Shown piece after piece: positions 49,177 through 60,671 of a DNA stretch of 64,000 nt (the stretch's first letter is position 1; every line of letters begins with the position of its first letter). A model generated the notes under the pieces. It did not search any database and had not been told where the DNA came from. It saw only the letters and a list, made by a program, of their open reading frames with translations. The translations under genes and the position numbers were made by a program. The DNA is from Synanceia verrucosa (Eukaryota; Chordata; Actinopteri; Perciformes; Synanceiidae). Location: positions 3,512,242 through 3,576,241 of the forward strand of contig CM056565.1 of the NCBI GenBank assembly GCA_029721515.1, in the 5' to 3' direction.

Positions 49177-52100
49177 ACAGCCACTGGCTCACATCAGTGT
49201 TATTTGTATATTTGATTTGTTGCTTGGCTTGATTTCAGATTTCAGATTTCTGGTCTTTACTTCATTTATAGCATCCAGAGATCAAAGACACAACTATGTG
49301 TCACCACCTGATTCAGGACCAGGTTCACTGATGGTGTATGTGGTGATAGTTCTACTTGGTTCATTTGGACCAAATCCTAAAATCAACAGAAGGACAAATT
49401 GTCACATCTAGCTTGATTATAATAAATGTAAGATGAGTATTGTGTTGCGTGATATTCCCCTGTGCTGGATTATGATATGTTTGCCCTGATTAGGTCAACC
49501 TTTAACTCTCTGTTGGAGTATTGTCAGTTTAATTGTGTTGGATTAGGACAACTGGATGATTGGTTCCTGTATATATTATCCATTTTAAACAGCTTACTTG
49601 TCAAGATCTCTATCTATCTATCGATATACATATATCTAAATGTTTTTTACCCCTATATTTGTGTGTGTGTGTGTGTGTGTGTATATACAGTATATATACG
49701 TGTATATGTATATATGTGTGTATATACATATACACGTATATACACACATATATATATACATATATATACGTATATATACGATATATATATATATACGTAT
49801 ATACGTATATATATATACGTATATATACGTATATACGTACAGTCATGGAAAAAATTATTAGACCACCCTTGTTTTCTTCAATTTCTTGTTCATTTTAATG
49901 CCTGGCTCAACTAAAGGTACATTTGTTTGGACAATTATAATGATAACAACAAAAATAGCTCATGAGAGTTTAATTTAAGAACTAAGGATTATTCATTTTC
50001 CATGGTTTTCTTGATAATAACCAAAATTACTTAAATTCTTACATCAATAGCTATGGCATTGTACTGCCAAAAACACTACTTTTAAGCATTCCATGTTTTC
50101 TTTTCTGTTTGCTTTAAACACATGATACACACAAGAGTTAATACTTGATTGCATAACCATTGTTTTTGATGACTGCAGCCATGCGTCTTGGCATGCTCTC
50201 CACCAGCTTCTGACATTGTTCTGCTGTCACAGCAGCCCATTCCTGTTGGACAAATTCAAACAAATTTTCTTTGTTTTTGGGCTTGTGGTTCTCCATTTTG
50301 AGTTTGATGATTTTCCACAGGTTTTCAATTGGATTAAGATCTGGTGATTGAGCAGGCCAAGGCATGGTGCGAATGCTGTGGTTCTCCATCCAGGCTTTAA
50401 CTGACCTTGCCGTGTGGCAAGGGGCATTGTCTTGTTGGAAAATCCAGTCATTCGAGGCAGGAAAGAGTTTTCCAGCTGATGGAAGAAGACTGTTTTCAAG
50501 GGTAGTCCTGTACTTGACCTGGTTCATTCGGCCTTCACACAATTGCATTTGCCCTGTTCCACTCAGACTGAAACAGCCCCAGATCATGACTGATCCACCC
50601 CCATGTTTTACTGTAGGGGCAAGACAGTCTGGGTTGTAAGCTTCTCCAGGCTTCCTCCTAACCAGTAAGTTGGCTGGAGTGGGCATCAATTCAAAATTGG
50701 ATTCATCACTGAAGAGAACCTTAGCTCAATCATCAACAGTCCAGTCCTTGTGGTCTCGAGCAAAGAGTAACCGGGCCTTCCTCTGCCTTTCATTGATGAA
50801 GGGCTTCTTGCGTGCTCTGTGTGACTTCAAACCAGCTTCAACAAGTCGGTTTCGAACTGTCCTTGCCGAGCAAGTCACATTTCTCGACAGTGCCCACTCA
50901 TTTTTAAGGTCCCTGGAGGTCTGACGACGATTCCTGACACAGGAACGGATGAGTGCACGGTCATCTCGTGGGGTAGAAAGACGCTTTCCTGCCACGGCCA
51001 GGTAGCAATTTGGTAGTGCCATGTTCAGCTTGTTTTTGTTGGAATGAACGGCTGTCTTGGAGATCTTCAGTTTTTTTGCTACCTGTCTCTCACTCATGCC
51101 AATTTCCAGCAGTGCCAAGATGGCTGCCTTTGTTGCTTCACATAATTCTTTTGTTTTAGGCATTATGTGAGAGCTGACAACTTCTGAGTTGTGCTACGGC
51201 TTGAATGTAAGCAGGAAACCACTCTAGGCCTTTGCATGTGCAGTGCTGCTTGTGACATGAAATGGCCTCTTATATACCCTGGGAATCAATTAAGCTTAAG
51301 AATGTCAAATAGGACATAAAGTATTATGTGACCAGCTGCATTTTTTGTTGTGTTCATTGTATTATACGTTTAGTGGTACCAGATATTAGAATGAACAAGA
51401 AATTGAAGAAAACAAGGGTGGTCTAATAATTTTTTCCATGACTGTATATATATAGAGCTGTTGGGGAAAAATATAATAACATAAATAGTAATTACTGTTG
51501 TCATCATTGGCAGCTTCTGTAAAATCTGGCTGAATCTGGATGTGGATATGGATATTGTTAAATTTCTGTGTCGCAGCATTCCTCCATGGTAAGGATGCTC
51601 ACTCCGTCCTGAAGCGTTTCCCTCGAGCCAATGGCTTCCTGGAGGAGCTGAGACAGGGGAACATCGAGAGGGAGTGTGGTGAAGAGAGCTGCAGCTTTGA
51701 AGAGGCCAATGAAGTGTTTGAGAACAAAGAGAGAACGGTGAGTGTGCATCATGGTTGCATGATGTTAGTACTGGGGTTGCAGGATGTATCTAAGATTTAT
51801 CAATGTGCAATATATACAATGCTTAACAAACTTATTATTCCACCACCCAGCGTAAGGTGTTTGCCATCGCTGCCCTAAATTAACCGTGTTACTGTAATGG
51901 TTAATCCAGTATGTGCAAGCTCTTTAACTCACTGAGTGCCAGGCCTTTTATAAAACAGAAAGTGCCTTGTTCCAGCATTTTTGCCCATTTTGAGACATAT
52001 TTCTAGCCTGTGTCCGCTCATACTTCCTGTGATGCTGCAAACAAATTAGTTTGGCCAAGCTGTCTATCTCTTCAATTTCAGATTTCCCTGGAATGGGCAC

Positions 52101-54583
52101 CAATAAAAATCGAGCATTTCCTACAGCTCGACTAAGATGTGTTTAAGGCAATGACACACTAGTTCTTTGGATCAATCAGTTTTTCATCGTTACGATTGGT
52201 TGTTGGCGATCTGTTTGAGGAAGCCATGTACATGCACAGATCCAGGATTGGTTTCACCTGGCTTGACCATGCTGGCTTGGTCTTTGTGCAACCAATTAAC
52301 TCATTGAGTACCAGCCCTTTTATAAAACAGAAAGTGCCTTGTGCCAGCTTTTTTGCTCATTTTGAGTCATATTTTAAAACCTGCAGAATATTTTGTACTA
52401 TGTCTCTGAAAACACTGAATAGCTCAAATATAAGAAGAGACTCTCTATTTCATCATGGAAAAAACGTTTGTTTTTACCTTGTTCCGTTCAATTTCACTAA
52501 AATCACCACTTTTTGTCCAGAATCTGTTTGTTTTGCTTTGTCTCCACTTCCTGCTTTGATCTCTGTGGCGTATATTAACTCTTTATGTCCCGACTACAAA
52601 TCACATAAGCCCCAAAATGGAGTTTAAAGAACCAAAAAATGTGTCAGAGTAGGAAACTCAAATATGTTTATCAGCTTTGAGTTCTGACAGAAGGTCAGCG
52701 TTTGTACTGATAAGAGTTTTACAGTCACAAAGATGATGGTGATGACAGTCAAAAGCAAATTTGTACAATGTTGTGAAACATCATCAAAATGCCTGGAGAA
52801 CTTGATCCTAAAATCCCATAAAAAGATGACAGGCTCATGACTCACTGTGGTCACCACGGTGAAACAAGAGATGAATGCTTTGCTTGATAAATGCTCTTTC
52901 CCACAGCCGTCCTCTCTGTTGTGCTGGTGTTATGTGTCAAGCAGCAGTTTGAGGCAGAAATGTGAAATATGATCAAGCTCATCTATGGAATCAGCCATTA
53001 GTTTCAATTGATAATAATGTGTGTGGACTGTGTTCAGTTGGACTGAAGCAGGCTCTAATCAGTTGGAGCTTGGAAATGGAAACTAATGTTTTCTAACAAT
53101 GGATGAAGCAGTATGAAAGTGGTCTTCATTCATAACTGGACAAGGCCTCAGTGTTTTTGGATACATGCAGCATCAGGCAGTAGGTGTGTATTAGTTACAG
53201 TTTGAAAAATGGTTTAAACACACTGGAAAACACTTTTGAAGAGGATAATAGTTATTTCTGAATCTGGTATTTAATTCAGCTTTATTTAAAACAAAATCAA
53301 AGCAATGTGTCCTTAACCAGTAGCTAATGAGCCTGTTTGTGCTGTCTGCAATGAAGACAAGATAGATTAAACTAAATAAGCTGATGAAAAAAAATGTCCT
53401 CAATAATTGTGAGAGAAAATCGGGAGGTGGTCTCACATACCCAAAATTACCAGCTCCTGGCAATTTTATGCAACCCCCCCCCCCAAAAAAAAAACAAAAA
53501 AAAAACTGGTTGTGATGTACATACACAACTTTGTGTTTGTAGTTCTGTGAACTTTGGTGAACTTTGGTGAATCTCGGCAGGCAATGTGATGCACATGTAT
53601 AATCAATGTACTTTTGCACTGTGAACATGTCTGTTTGTCGTATGCTTCTTGTCATATTTGATGCACCTGTGTGATTAAATTCTCAATTCAGGTCTTTTTC
53701 ACTTTAAAATATTCACACAGTGTTCCAGTAACCCCTGCAGTTAAAATAAAACCAACAAACAATGTTGACCCTTGGCTGCAGCATCACAGTAGATGGTAAA
53801 TTGATGGTAAATGTGGTCTATTGAAGCAATAAATTCCTCAGTGCATACCATATTGACCCTGTTGGCTGCAGCTGATCATTTTTCCACATTTCTCCCTCAG
53901 TGACTTTCTAGTGTCACTTACAGTTTCAGTCTGACTCTGAGTTGCAGGTTTTTCTTTTCAGTTGAAAGTGTTGAAAGTTACAGTTGAAAATGAACCCAGT
54001 GTGTAAAAATGTGTCATGTCTCCTCTGTGGTTCCCAGATGGAGTTTTGGAAAACTCGCAGCATCTACACAGTGAACAGTAACAGCGAGGGGCGCTCCGAG
54101 CGTGCTGACACTGTCTACATGGTGGTTCCTTTGTTGGGCGTGGCCTTGCTCATCATCATCGGCCTCTTCCTCCTTTGGAGGTGCCAGCTTCAGAAGGCCA
54201 CCCGCCGAAGGCCTGCCTATACCCAGAACCGTTACTTGGCCAACAACCGCAGCACCCGCAGCCTGCCGCGGATTCTGGTTCACCGGGAAGCGCACAGTGA
54301 AAGTTCGCACCAGGAGCCCAGCTCACGTCCCACCGTGGTGGTGAGTGGTGCTGAGAGAGGAGGAGGCTCCCAGTCAGACTGTCATGGCCTCCACCAGCAG
54401 AACACATCGGCCCTCTATGTCCAGAACTCCTCCCATTCAGTGGCCTCACGGCTGTCTGGAGCTACACCGCCTCCATCTTATGAAGAAGTGACAGGACACC
54501 TGGAAAGCAGCGGTGATGAGAACTCAGCACCTTCATACAGCGACCCACCACCCAAATATGAGGAGATTATAAAGGAGAAATGA
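45185..54583 (+). CDS. prrg3: prrg3, proline-rich Gla (transmembrane) protein 3
   Basis: Coding exons 49113-49122, 51577-51737 and 54038-54583 join to 238 residues, close to the 231 of human PRRG3. The short lead MAAAFLHGKDAHSVLKR precedes a Gla domain with ExxxExC at residues 36-42 (ECGEESC) and the following FENKERTMEFW. One membrane segment, about residues 86-104 (VVPLLGVALLIIIGLFLLW), is followed by WRCQLQKATRRR and the PRRG3-specific AYTQNRYLANN. Two PPxY motifs (PPSY 202-205, PPKY 228-231) should bind WW-domain proteins. Family: single-pass, vitamin-K-dependent carboxylated surface protein. The start is fixed by the split Ala codon. The first exon, ending at 45273, is noncoding and inferred. 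Confidence 0.94.
46166..46660 (+). mobile_element. hAT-like fragment with BED zinc finger
   Basis: An open frame from 46214 to 46528 (104 codons) has a BED-type finger: aromatic W20, C41 and C44 in VCKICNEK, H60 and H64/65 in YNHLTRHH. BED fingers head hAT transposases. No catalytic domain follows; 46540-46650 has degenerate 'aatcgaatcg' repeats and an end-like 'gatacccagccctag'. Its left flank (ggaggttcaacaaactctg) recurs at 60247. Confidence 0.75.
46783..46868 (-). mobile_element. RTE-type LINE 3' end, antisense fragment
   Basis: 'atccatccatccattttcta' and 'ggctggagcctatcccagct' are the reversed 3' tail of a very common fish LINE family ending in (GGAT)n. Confidence 0.6.
47471..47740. repeat. 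perfect inverted repeat, 123-bp arms, 24-bp spacer
   Basis: Arms 47471-47593 and 47618-47740 are exact reverse complements over all 123 bases by direct comparison. The spacer is 'aggaagctggagtaccagag' plus 'agaa'. Arm text matches the common fish dispersed repeat containing 'aacatgcatggggattaggt'. It would form a long hairpin in DNA or prrg3 pre-mRNA. Confidence 0.97.
47741..47838 (+). mobile_element. RTE-type LINE 3' end, sense fragment
   Basis: Continues from the right palindrome arm with 'acagctgggataggctccag', 'aggataagtggtagataatg' and a (GGAT)n tail. Confidence 0.6.
47870..48400 (-). mobile_element. L2-like LINE RT fragment, antisense to prrg3
   Basis: Minus-strand frames read IETALLKITNDLLHDIS, ALDTINHSNLF and LGLFLFILYILPLGKI, then FHCQGDDIQLCLSTK in place of a YADD block. 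Frames change repeatedly; inactive. Confidence 0.75.
49071..49122 (+). CDS. prrg3: prrg3 exon with start codon
   Basis: Acceptor ctccctacag before 49071. ATG at 49113 gives M-A-A plus one base; donor GTGAGC. Coding part is 49113-49122. A (CA)n tract starts a few bases into the intron. Confidence 0.85.
49131..49174. repeat. (CA)n microsatellite
   Basis: About 19 CA units starting about 8 bp after the donor of the prrg3 start-codon exon. Confidence 0.95.
49605..49838. repeat. alternating purine-pyrimidine tract (TATG/TACGTA)
   Basis: GATA/TATC units at 49608-49640, then (GT)n, then self-complementary 'tatatacgtatatatacg' type units up to the Tc1-like insertion. Reading frames through it are artefacts. 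Confidence 0.95.
49840..51444 (-). mobile_element. near-complete Tc1-like transposon in prrg3 intron
   Basis: The element is 1605 bp with terminal inverted repeats starting CAGTCATGGAAAAAATTATT, identical for 55 bp and extended for about 10 more with mismatches. It is flanked by TA dinucleotides at 49838-49839 and 51445-51446, the standard Tc1/mariner target duplication. The transposase is on the minus strand, opposite to prrg3. Confidence 0.96.
50138..51163 (-). pseudogene. Tc1-like transposase, one premature stop
   Basis: 342 codons in one frame from ATG at 51163 to the stop at 50138. The N-terminus has the paired-type helix-turn-helix (AAILALLEIGMSERQVAKKL). The catalytic triad is present: D in VLFSDESNF, D in FQQDNAPCH and E in DLNPIENLW, with 34 residues between the last two (DD34E). 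A single in-frame TGA at codon 146 follows WTVDD, where the family usually has Trp, so the product is cut before the catalytic domain. Otherwise intact, which implies a young insertion. Confidence 0.93.
51577..51737 (+). CDS. prrg3: prrg3 Gla-domain exon
   Basis: Acceptor tgtgtcgcag, donor ACG|GTGAGT. Encodes FLHGKDAHSVLKRFPRAN, the glutamate-rich Gla segment and FENKERT. Clustered Glu residues and the Cys pair are those used for gamma-carboxylation and the Gla loop. Confidence 0.96.
51924..52290 (+). mobile_element. TTAA-flanked non-autonomous element, copy 2
   Basis: Begins TTAACTCACTGAGTGCC and 'ttttataaaacagaaagtgc' like copies 1 and 3, then diverges. It directly precedes copy 3 in the last prrg3 intron. 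Confidence 0.5.
52296..52620 (+). mobile_element. TTAA-flanked non-autonomous element, copy 3
   Basis: Begins TTAACTCATTGAGTACC; about 310 bp alignable by eye to 38993-39310. Confidence 0.55.
54038..54583 (+). CDS. prrg3: prrg3 last exon (membrane and cytoplasmic part)
   Basis: Acceptor ttcccag, then MEFWKTRSIYTVN through the membrane segment, basic stop-transfer region and proline-rich tail to the TGA at 54581-54583. Confidence 0.96.
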   Translation: MEFWKTRSIYTVNSNSEGRSERADTVYMVVPLLGVALLIIIGLFLLWRCQLQKATRRRPAYTQNRYLANNRSTRSLPRILVHREAHSESSHQEPSSRPTVVVSGAERGGGSQSDCHGLHQQNTSALYVQNSSHSVASRLSGATPPPSYEEVTGHLESSGDENSAPSYSDPPPKYEEIIKEK

Positions 54584-54783
54584 ACCACAGGCAAAAATGA
54601 TGCTGCCACTGAAGGAGGTGGAGGCTGCCTCAGTTGGTGCTGCCGGCTGTGGGTTGGTGAAACCCATAATTCCCATTTTTCTGCACCGTGTGATACCGTT
54701 GTTTCACTCATGGGTGTAATCTAAAGCCAGCCCATGATGATGTGTCGTATCCAGGATTATGATTTAAAGTTTACCCTAAGCAC

Positions 54784-54960
54784 TCAGGGGTAGTGCAGGA
54801 CATGAACCAATCAGAAGGTCAGCTGTTCGATCCCTGGCTTCTCCAGTCCATATATTGAAGTGTCCTTGAGATCCTAATTGCTCCTGAACATTGTGCCATC
54901 AGTGTGAGTGAATGACTGTGAGTGCTCACATGGAGTGTAATTACAGATACAGAAAGCCAG
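54784..54960 (+). repeat. SINE-like fish repeat
   Basis: Contains 'gttcgatccctggcttctcc' (box B-like), then 'aagtgtccttgaga' and 'attgctcctgaac', phrases of common teleost tRNA-derived repeats. Confidence 0.45.
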
Positions 54961-55029
54961 CTAAGCCATTTACATTATATAATAACACCCCATTATTTGA
55001 TACTCTGCCATTTTCTTATAAAAAACTAA

Positions 55030-55035
55030 AATAAA
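55030..55035 (+). terminator. candidate prrg3 polyadenylation signal AATAAA
   Basis: AATAAA about 450 bp after the stop codon. Only the hexamer and position support it. Confidence 0.3.
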
Positions 55036-56059
55036 TGTCTTCTCATTTTTGTACTGCATGTTGTACTACATATTGTAGTGGTTATTACAAAATGCACTTT
55101 TTCATGAAAAAAAGTTAAGCCTCATTGTTAAAGAATAATGTGTACTTATGACAGACATCAATTCCTGCAATTTGTAATAACCACTGCAATATATAATAAT
55201 TATAGCTGTCACTCAATTAAAACATTCAATTGTGATGAATGACATCATTGTTCATAGATAATTGTAATCACAACTTTATCAACACATTATCTGTTCAAAA
55301 TGTACCTTGAAGCGAGATTTGTCAAGTGTTCAATTCTCTTGTCAACATGTTGTGTTCCTCCCTCCCCTGTGTTTTTTTGACTGTAGTGAAAATGTTATCT
55401 GTGGATTTAAGTAGAATATTCTATTAGATTATAAAAAAAACTAACTACTAACAAATTATCTCTTTTCAATACATTTACATGCATGGACTAACAGAGGCAG
55501 ATGGAGCGCTGTTTGTGAGACAGGCTGTTTTTAGTTTGGTTTCAGTTTTCAACAAAGGTTTACTTTTTATGTATTTCATTTTTTAGAGCCAGGCATGATG
55601 GTTCCAGAGTATCACACTACATATTCATACAATGGCCATAATGTTTTATGATTAATCTTGTAGCATAGCATCGTCTCCTGGAATGAAAATCCTTATTTGA
55701 TTTTTATTGGTTTTTAGCCAGGCAAAATTGTTTGTCCAGTTGTTACACATTTTAGTGTTATCACTAAACAACACCTTGTCAGATACTCAGTTTCTCTTGT
55801 CTACATTTTGCAGTTTTGCAAACTGTGATCAGCAGACTGTCCTTGGTGGAGCCACAGCAGGTGCAGCAAGGTGCATGGAGAGGATTTAGCCAGCAAGATG
55901 CTCTCTAATCTTTTTTCTGTTTACTACATGGGATGGCACTGCAGGGCTGACTCTCCATGCTCCAGCCTGGCTCTTACACCTCCTGAACTACGACTCTTCA
56001 AACCATCTGTACTTCATCAGTAAACATCCTCCCCAGTCTTTCAACTATTCCAAGTTCTT

Positions 56060-56240
56060 TACATGTCAGCATTCACACATTCACACACTCATTCGTCCAC
56101 TGCTAGCAGAGTCTGCCTTGCAAGGAGCCAGCCTGCCATCACGATCTGATATGAAAAACTCATTCACCCATGGACTTTTTAATATGTGGACTGGAGGAGC
56201 TGGAATTGAACCAGCAACATTCTGACTACCTCTGAGACAC
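56060..56240 (-). repeat. SINE-like fish repeat, antisense
   Basis: 'ggagctggaattgaaccagc' is an inverted box-B-like phrase; flanking 'attcacacattcacacactc' is typical of the same family. Confidence 0.45.
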
Positions 56241-57119
56241 AGCTGCTCTACAGTGGAAGTATTGGGACTCAACCAACATTGTAGTTGAATATTCACATGG
56301 TTTATTGCAGTTTTGATTATTTAGTCAAGTGTGGCTTTGACAGATGAATAATGAAAAGTGAATTGTGTGCAGGCAAGATTTTCAAGCACTTTTCATTTCA
56401 GAGAGCCACCTGGGCTCACATTCATGGTCTTATGTTAAATCCCTGTTCAATTTTAGATATTTCAACTAAGCTTACTTTCCTAATACTTGTGCTATTGACT
56501 ATCTTAGTTGTTATGAGGTTTGCATATTTGTTGCGATTGTAGAATGGGTTACAATATCTATTGCTGAAAGGATTAGTTCATAACGCATTTAATAATTCAT
56601 TCATGAGTCAAGTTCTTAATTGTCATTTCTGCACACAAGTACACAGGAACTAAATGTTTCTCATGGACCAAGGTGCTAAATGACAACAGTTTCACATCTG
56701 AAAAAAAAAAAAAGAACAAACAGAACTACAAAGCAGGACTACTGAACAAAACTACTTAGGTAATCTTTGGCATAGCGTGCCTGTTGGTTCGGGTAAAATA
56801 AAAATATAGGCTGGGAATGTTACATCACAGGAAAGTGTGTATGGACCACCTTGCCAAATTTTAATGACAAAAAAAATTGATAAGTATAAAATAAGTGGTT
56901 GTTGATGGTGGACCAGAGGATGAACAGCAGGTCTGGAGACAGGAAGGTTGTCTCCATAAATACAGCCAACCACTAGCACTTTTTAGTGTACATTTAAAAG
57001 TTTTTTTTTTTTAGCTTTTACACTCGTGTAACGTGCAAATAAATATTGGTTTCGCTTTACCTGTCCATCTCAAATTAAATACCTTTGGATGTTAGACTGT
57101 CAGCCTCAGAATAAGTAAT

Positions 57120-57310
57120 AAAAGTGACATTCAGAATCAGAATCATATTTTTTGCCAAGTAAGTTTGCACATTCTGGTGCATGACATATAAATATAGAAG
57201 TGTAGTGCAGAGATAATAACCAAGAGATCATACAGTAACTAAGAATAAATATGATTGCAAAAAGTTGTGATTATGTGATAAAAGTAGAGACAAAAACAGT
57301 GCAATATGGC
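57120..57310. repeat. dispersed repeat tail
   Basis: 'tcagaatcagaatcatattt' and 'gccaagtaagtttgcaca' resemble a widespread fish LINE-derived tail; family uncertain. Confidence 0.4.
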
Positions 57311-60239
57311 AGATGAATGCATTCCATTCAATATGAGACAAATTGAGCTGCTGCAAAACACATGACAAGCACATCTGAGGCTGAGATGAACCGGTGCTAA
57401 TCAAGCAATCATATCATTGTGTCCTAGATAATCCAGATTTACACAAACACATATATTCACACATGCACAATCACAATTCTGAGTATGTGAATGCATGTAC
57501 GTGTTCATGCATGCTCACAGAGAGCACAGCTTCAGCTCTGCATTCCACAGTACAACGAGTCACACCAGTAGTTAGTGGACATTAAATACAATCAAAATAA
57601 CTTACATTACATTCTGTAACACTGACAGAGCTGTTCAGAGCTGCACTCAGTAAACTTCACAATTAAATAAATAAAAAAATAAATAAAAATATATATTTAT
57701 TTTTTTAAATGTTTGAGTCGCTATCTGATGTTATAACATGAGGTCCAAGTCAATCCAAGTTTCTTTGTATGGTGTTTGGTTGTTGCCTTTCAGGAGATGC
57801 TTTAATATTTTTGACTGTCTTTGGATTAATCTTTCTGAAGTAGCCACACATTATACCATGAATTAAATACTACTGAAACACTAAAGGTAAATACTGAGAG
57901 AAATACTGAAGCGATGAGCCTACCACTCTTCACACCTTTGTAAAAGCTTTATGCAGACTTCATATTTACTGTACAAGATGCATGGAGACAGTGAATGTAA
58001 AATTCATTACGAAACTACCTATTACCTAAATGTTTAATAGATAAATAATCAAAACTCATGCAGTGAACTGTGCAAGCAATACTATCCTCCACATTTCAGT
58101 AAATTATTTTCACCTCCTTACACTTTAACACCTGTTTTAAACCGTACATAATATGAAGCACAGCTGGACAGCACTGATACCAATTCATTATATATATATA
58201 TATCAAAACATCAAGATTTAACGAGTCATAACTGTGTGCTGTGTACAGACTATTATTTTACCTATTAATGTGTTCATGCAGCAGCACCAGTAGAAGCTAC
58301 AACTTTTGTTTGTTCACTTTCACTAGAAATTGCTGTGTAACATGTTCAGGGGTAAATGTTTTAATAGATTCCACACACTGATGGAAATCATAGATGCATG
58401 GGATGGTAAGAAAATAGAGAGATAGATTGCAAAATGGTTAGACATGATGAAAAGTATACATCATTTATTCCCTAAAAACATGAAAAGCTATGGAAGTGGA
58501 AATGCTCCTGGTGTTGCATTACAGTATTATTGGTTTATGGATGCAAGTGAAAAAAAAATCATATTCTATAGCAAGATTAGTTTCGTTTGTTCTGTATGTG
58601 GTCACATTTTCAGCTTTACGTCATTATGTCCTAAGGTGCCGTTACAGTTTTACACCAGTGGCTTATTTTTGTATTCTATTGTATGTAAGTTACTCACTGC
58701 TTTCCTACAGCCTGCAGCTTTTTCACATGGGCCTTTGTTTTACCACGTTTGAAAAATGACTAATGATTCTGTATGATTCATATAAAACTGATTTTTCTCA
58801 CCACCAAAATGGTTGTATTATATACTTAAATACAATTGTACCACTCTGTTGTACTATTTTCACCTTGGCCTTTTTTGTTTTTGCTTTACTACAATCATAT
58901 ATATACTGGTACACACATGAAATATGACTACAGCATGTACTCCTTCCTTAGGTTTAGTGGAGCACAGCAAATTGGGGGTTCAGTGTCTCACTGAAGGATG
59001 CAATGACATGTGGACAGACACAGACTGATTAATTCATTAGTACAGAATATAAATGTACAATAAATAAATAAAAAACGTAAAGTAAGTAAAAATGGCAACA
59101 TTTCAAATATGATAATCGCCCAGTATTGACTTTAAATTCAGTGTAAACTGCATACTTTTTGAAGAGCCATCATGTCCATATGCACTATTGTCTGGACTGT
59201 TCCCACACAGGTGGCTGGAGTTTAATTCTGTGTATATCAACATGTTCACTGGTGTTTTTTTTCCCTCTTTTCGTGAATAGAACGATACTTCCACTACATC
59301 CTCTCCTTGAAGTTGCAAACATTGACAGTCCTTTTGAGACGTGAGGACATTGGCACTTATATTTAAAGAGTGCCTGGAAGCAGCATAAGAAGGAAGTACC
59401 CAAATGCAGAGCTCAGAGATAAAGAGATAAAGTATCAAAGTACTCTTTAATATAAAAAACAAAGAGCACAAAATAACTCTAAAGAGGCAGGACACAAAGC
59501 AAACAACAGAAAGTCCATCTGGTGAGGAAACACTAAAAATGAAAAAAAAAAGAAAAAAAAAAAACTAAAAGTAACAAACGAAGCACACTGCATGAAACAA
59601 AAGGCAGGAAATGCTAATCTAAAACTATCAACAGAAAAAAAACACTCAATTTGAAGAAATGCTAGACTCAAAGTAACAACCAAAATCAAGTAAGCAAAAA
59701 CAAGACTAAACAAAACAAAATCAGTTCCTCACGCTCTCCGCCTGATTGTCCGTGTTGTCCGAAAACAAAGGTGACAATGTGAGCAAAAAATAATTATCCT
59801 TACATTCTTGGTCAGTTTTGGAGAATGTCCTATAATTAAAAAGTACTTTAAAAAATGTTGTCATGATAATGTTTGTGTTATGACCATAGAAGTGTTGGCT
59901 GAGTGGTTAAAAGTGCTGCAAACCATGCATAAGGTCCGGGTTCCTACTCCTCGTAGAGTTCCAAAGGCATTTTTTGCTCTGCACTATTGAAAAAATCAGG
60001 CTGACTCTGATCGCATTTCTGACAATCGCATGGTCTGGGCTTCTTGTGTACGCAAGCACGCACCAAGTTTTGATAAGCCTGGTTGAAGTTCACTCTGCTT
60101 AGGCGCAGCTTAAATGTGGGACGGCTTCAGCCTCATGTTAAAGTTGACGCTACTTCAAACTGAGCTTAATCACTTAAGCACCACTATGATTAGCGACTTT
60201 GATGGAAAACCCCCTTGGCATGACAACAACACTGGGACA

Positions 60240-60330
60240 AGATGAACTGGTAGGAGGTTCAACAAACTCTGAGTCTAATCCTGAACGCTGAGTTGACTTA
60301 CCCTGAGATGGAAACTCTGGCCCAATCCCA
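60240..60330. repeat. repeat shared with the 46.17-kb fragment
   Basis: 'ggaggttcaacaaactctg' and 'ctgagttgacttaccctgag' match 46166-46215 with small changes. Confidence 0.6.
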
Positions 60331-60671
60331 AACCGCCCTGTACACACTCTCCCTATAGTCTCACCCTCCGTCTGCTCGTTCTCTCAGAGGCTCCTCCATA
60401 TTAAGAGGGCAGAGGGTGAGTGGACCATTGAGCCCTTAAATAGCGAGTCTGTATTGTGCACAGTAAGGATGGCTTTAGCAGGAAGTGTGATGCCAAAAAA
60501 TGAAGGGAGAAGCATACATTCAAATTTAAGTTCTGCATGATGTCCACTGTGTCCCACACACCTTTGACACACTGACAGAAAATAAAACTAAAGGCGTGAT
60601 TTGGAAAGACAAAAAAAGACAAAACTAGCAAATTTTCCTCTCTGTTGATGTTTGGTTTGATTTTACAGCAA

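Larger units (their letters stand above)
54584..60239. other. prrg3 3' flank and gene-poor intergenic DNA
   Basis: No gene recognised. It holds a candidate poly(A) signal, two SINE-like stretches, a repeat tail at about 57120-57310 and A-rich low complexity near 59540-59720. Confidence 0.55.

Noticed and set aside
49462..49914. Tyr/Ile/Val/Cys-rich frames on both strands
   Set aside because: Encoded by the alternating TA/GT tract and the Tc1-like terminal repeat.
53191..53655. 154-codon minus-strand frame in the last prrg3 intron
   Set aside because: Crosses poly-C and poly-A runs; no recognisable domain.
59103..59495. 130-codon minus-strand frame
   Set aside because: The N-terminus is a low-complexity hydrophobic stretch from A/T-rich DNA; no family resemblance or conservation evidence.
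59886..59960. tRNA-like text 'gttggctgagtggttaaaag' followed by a box-B-like phrase
   Set aside because: The box B is degenerate and no cloverleaf is convincing; at best a SINE head or tRNA relic.
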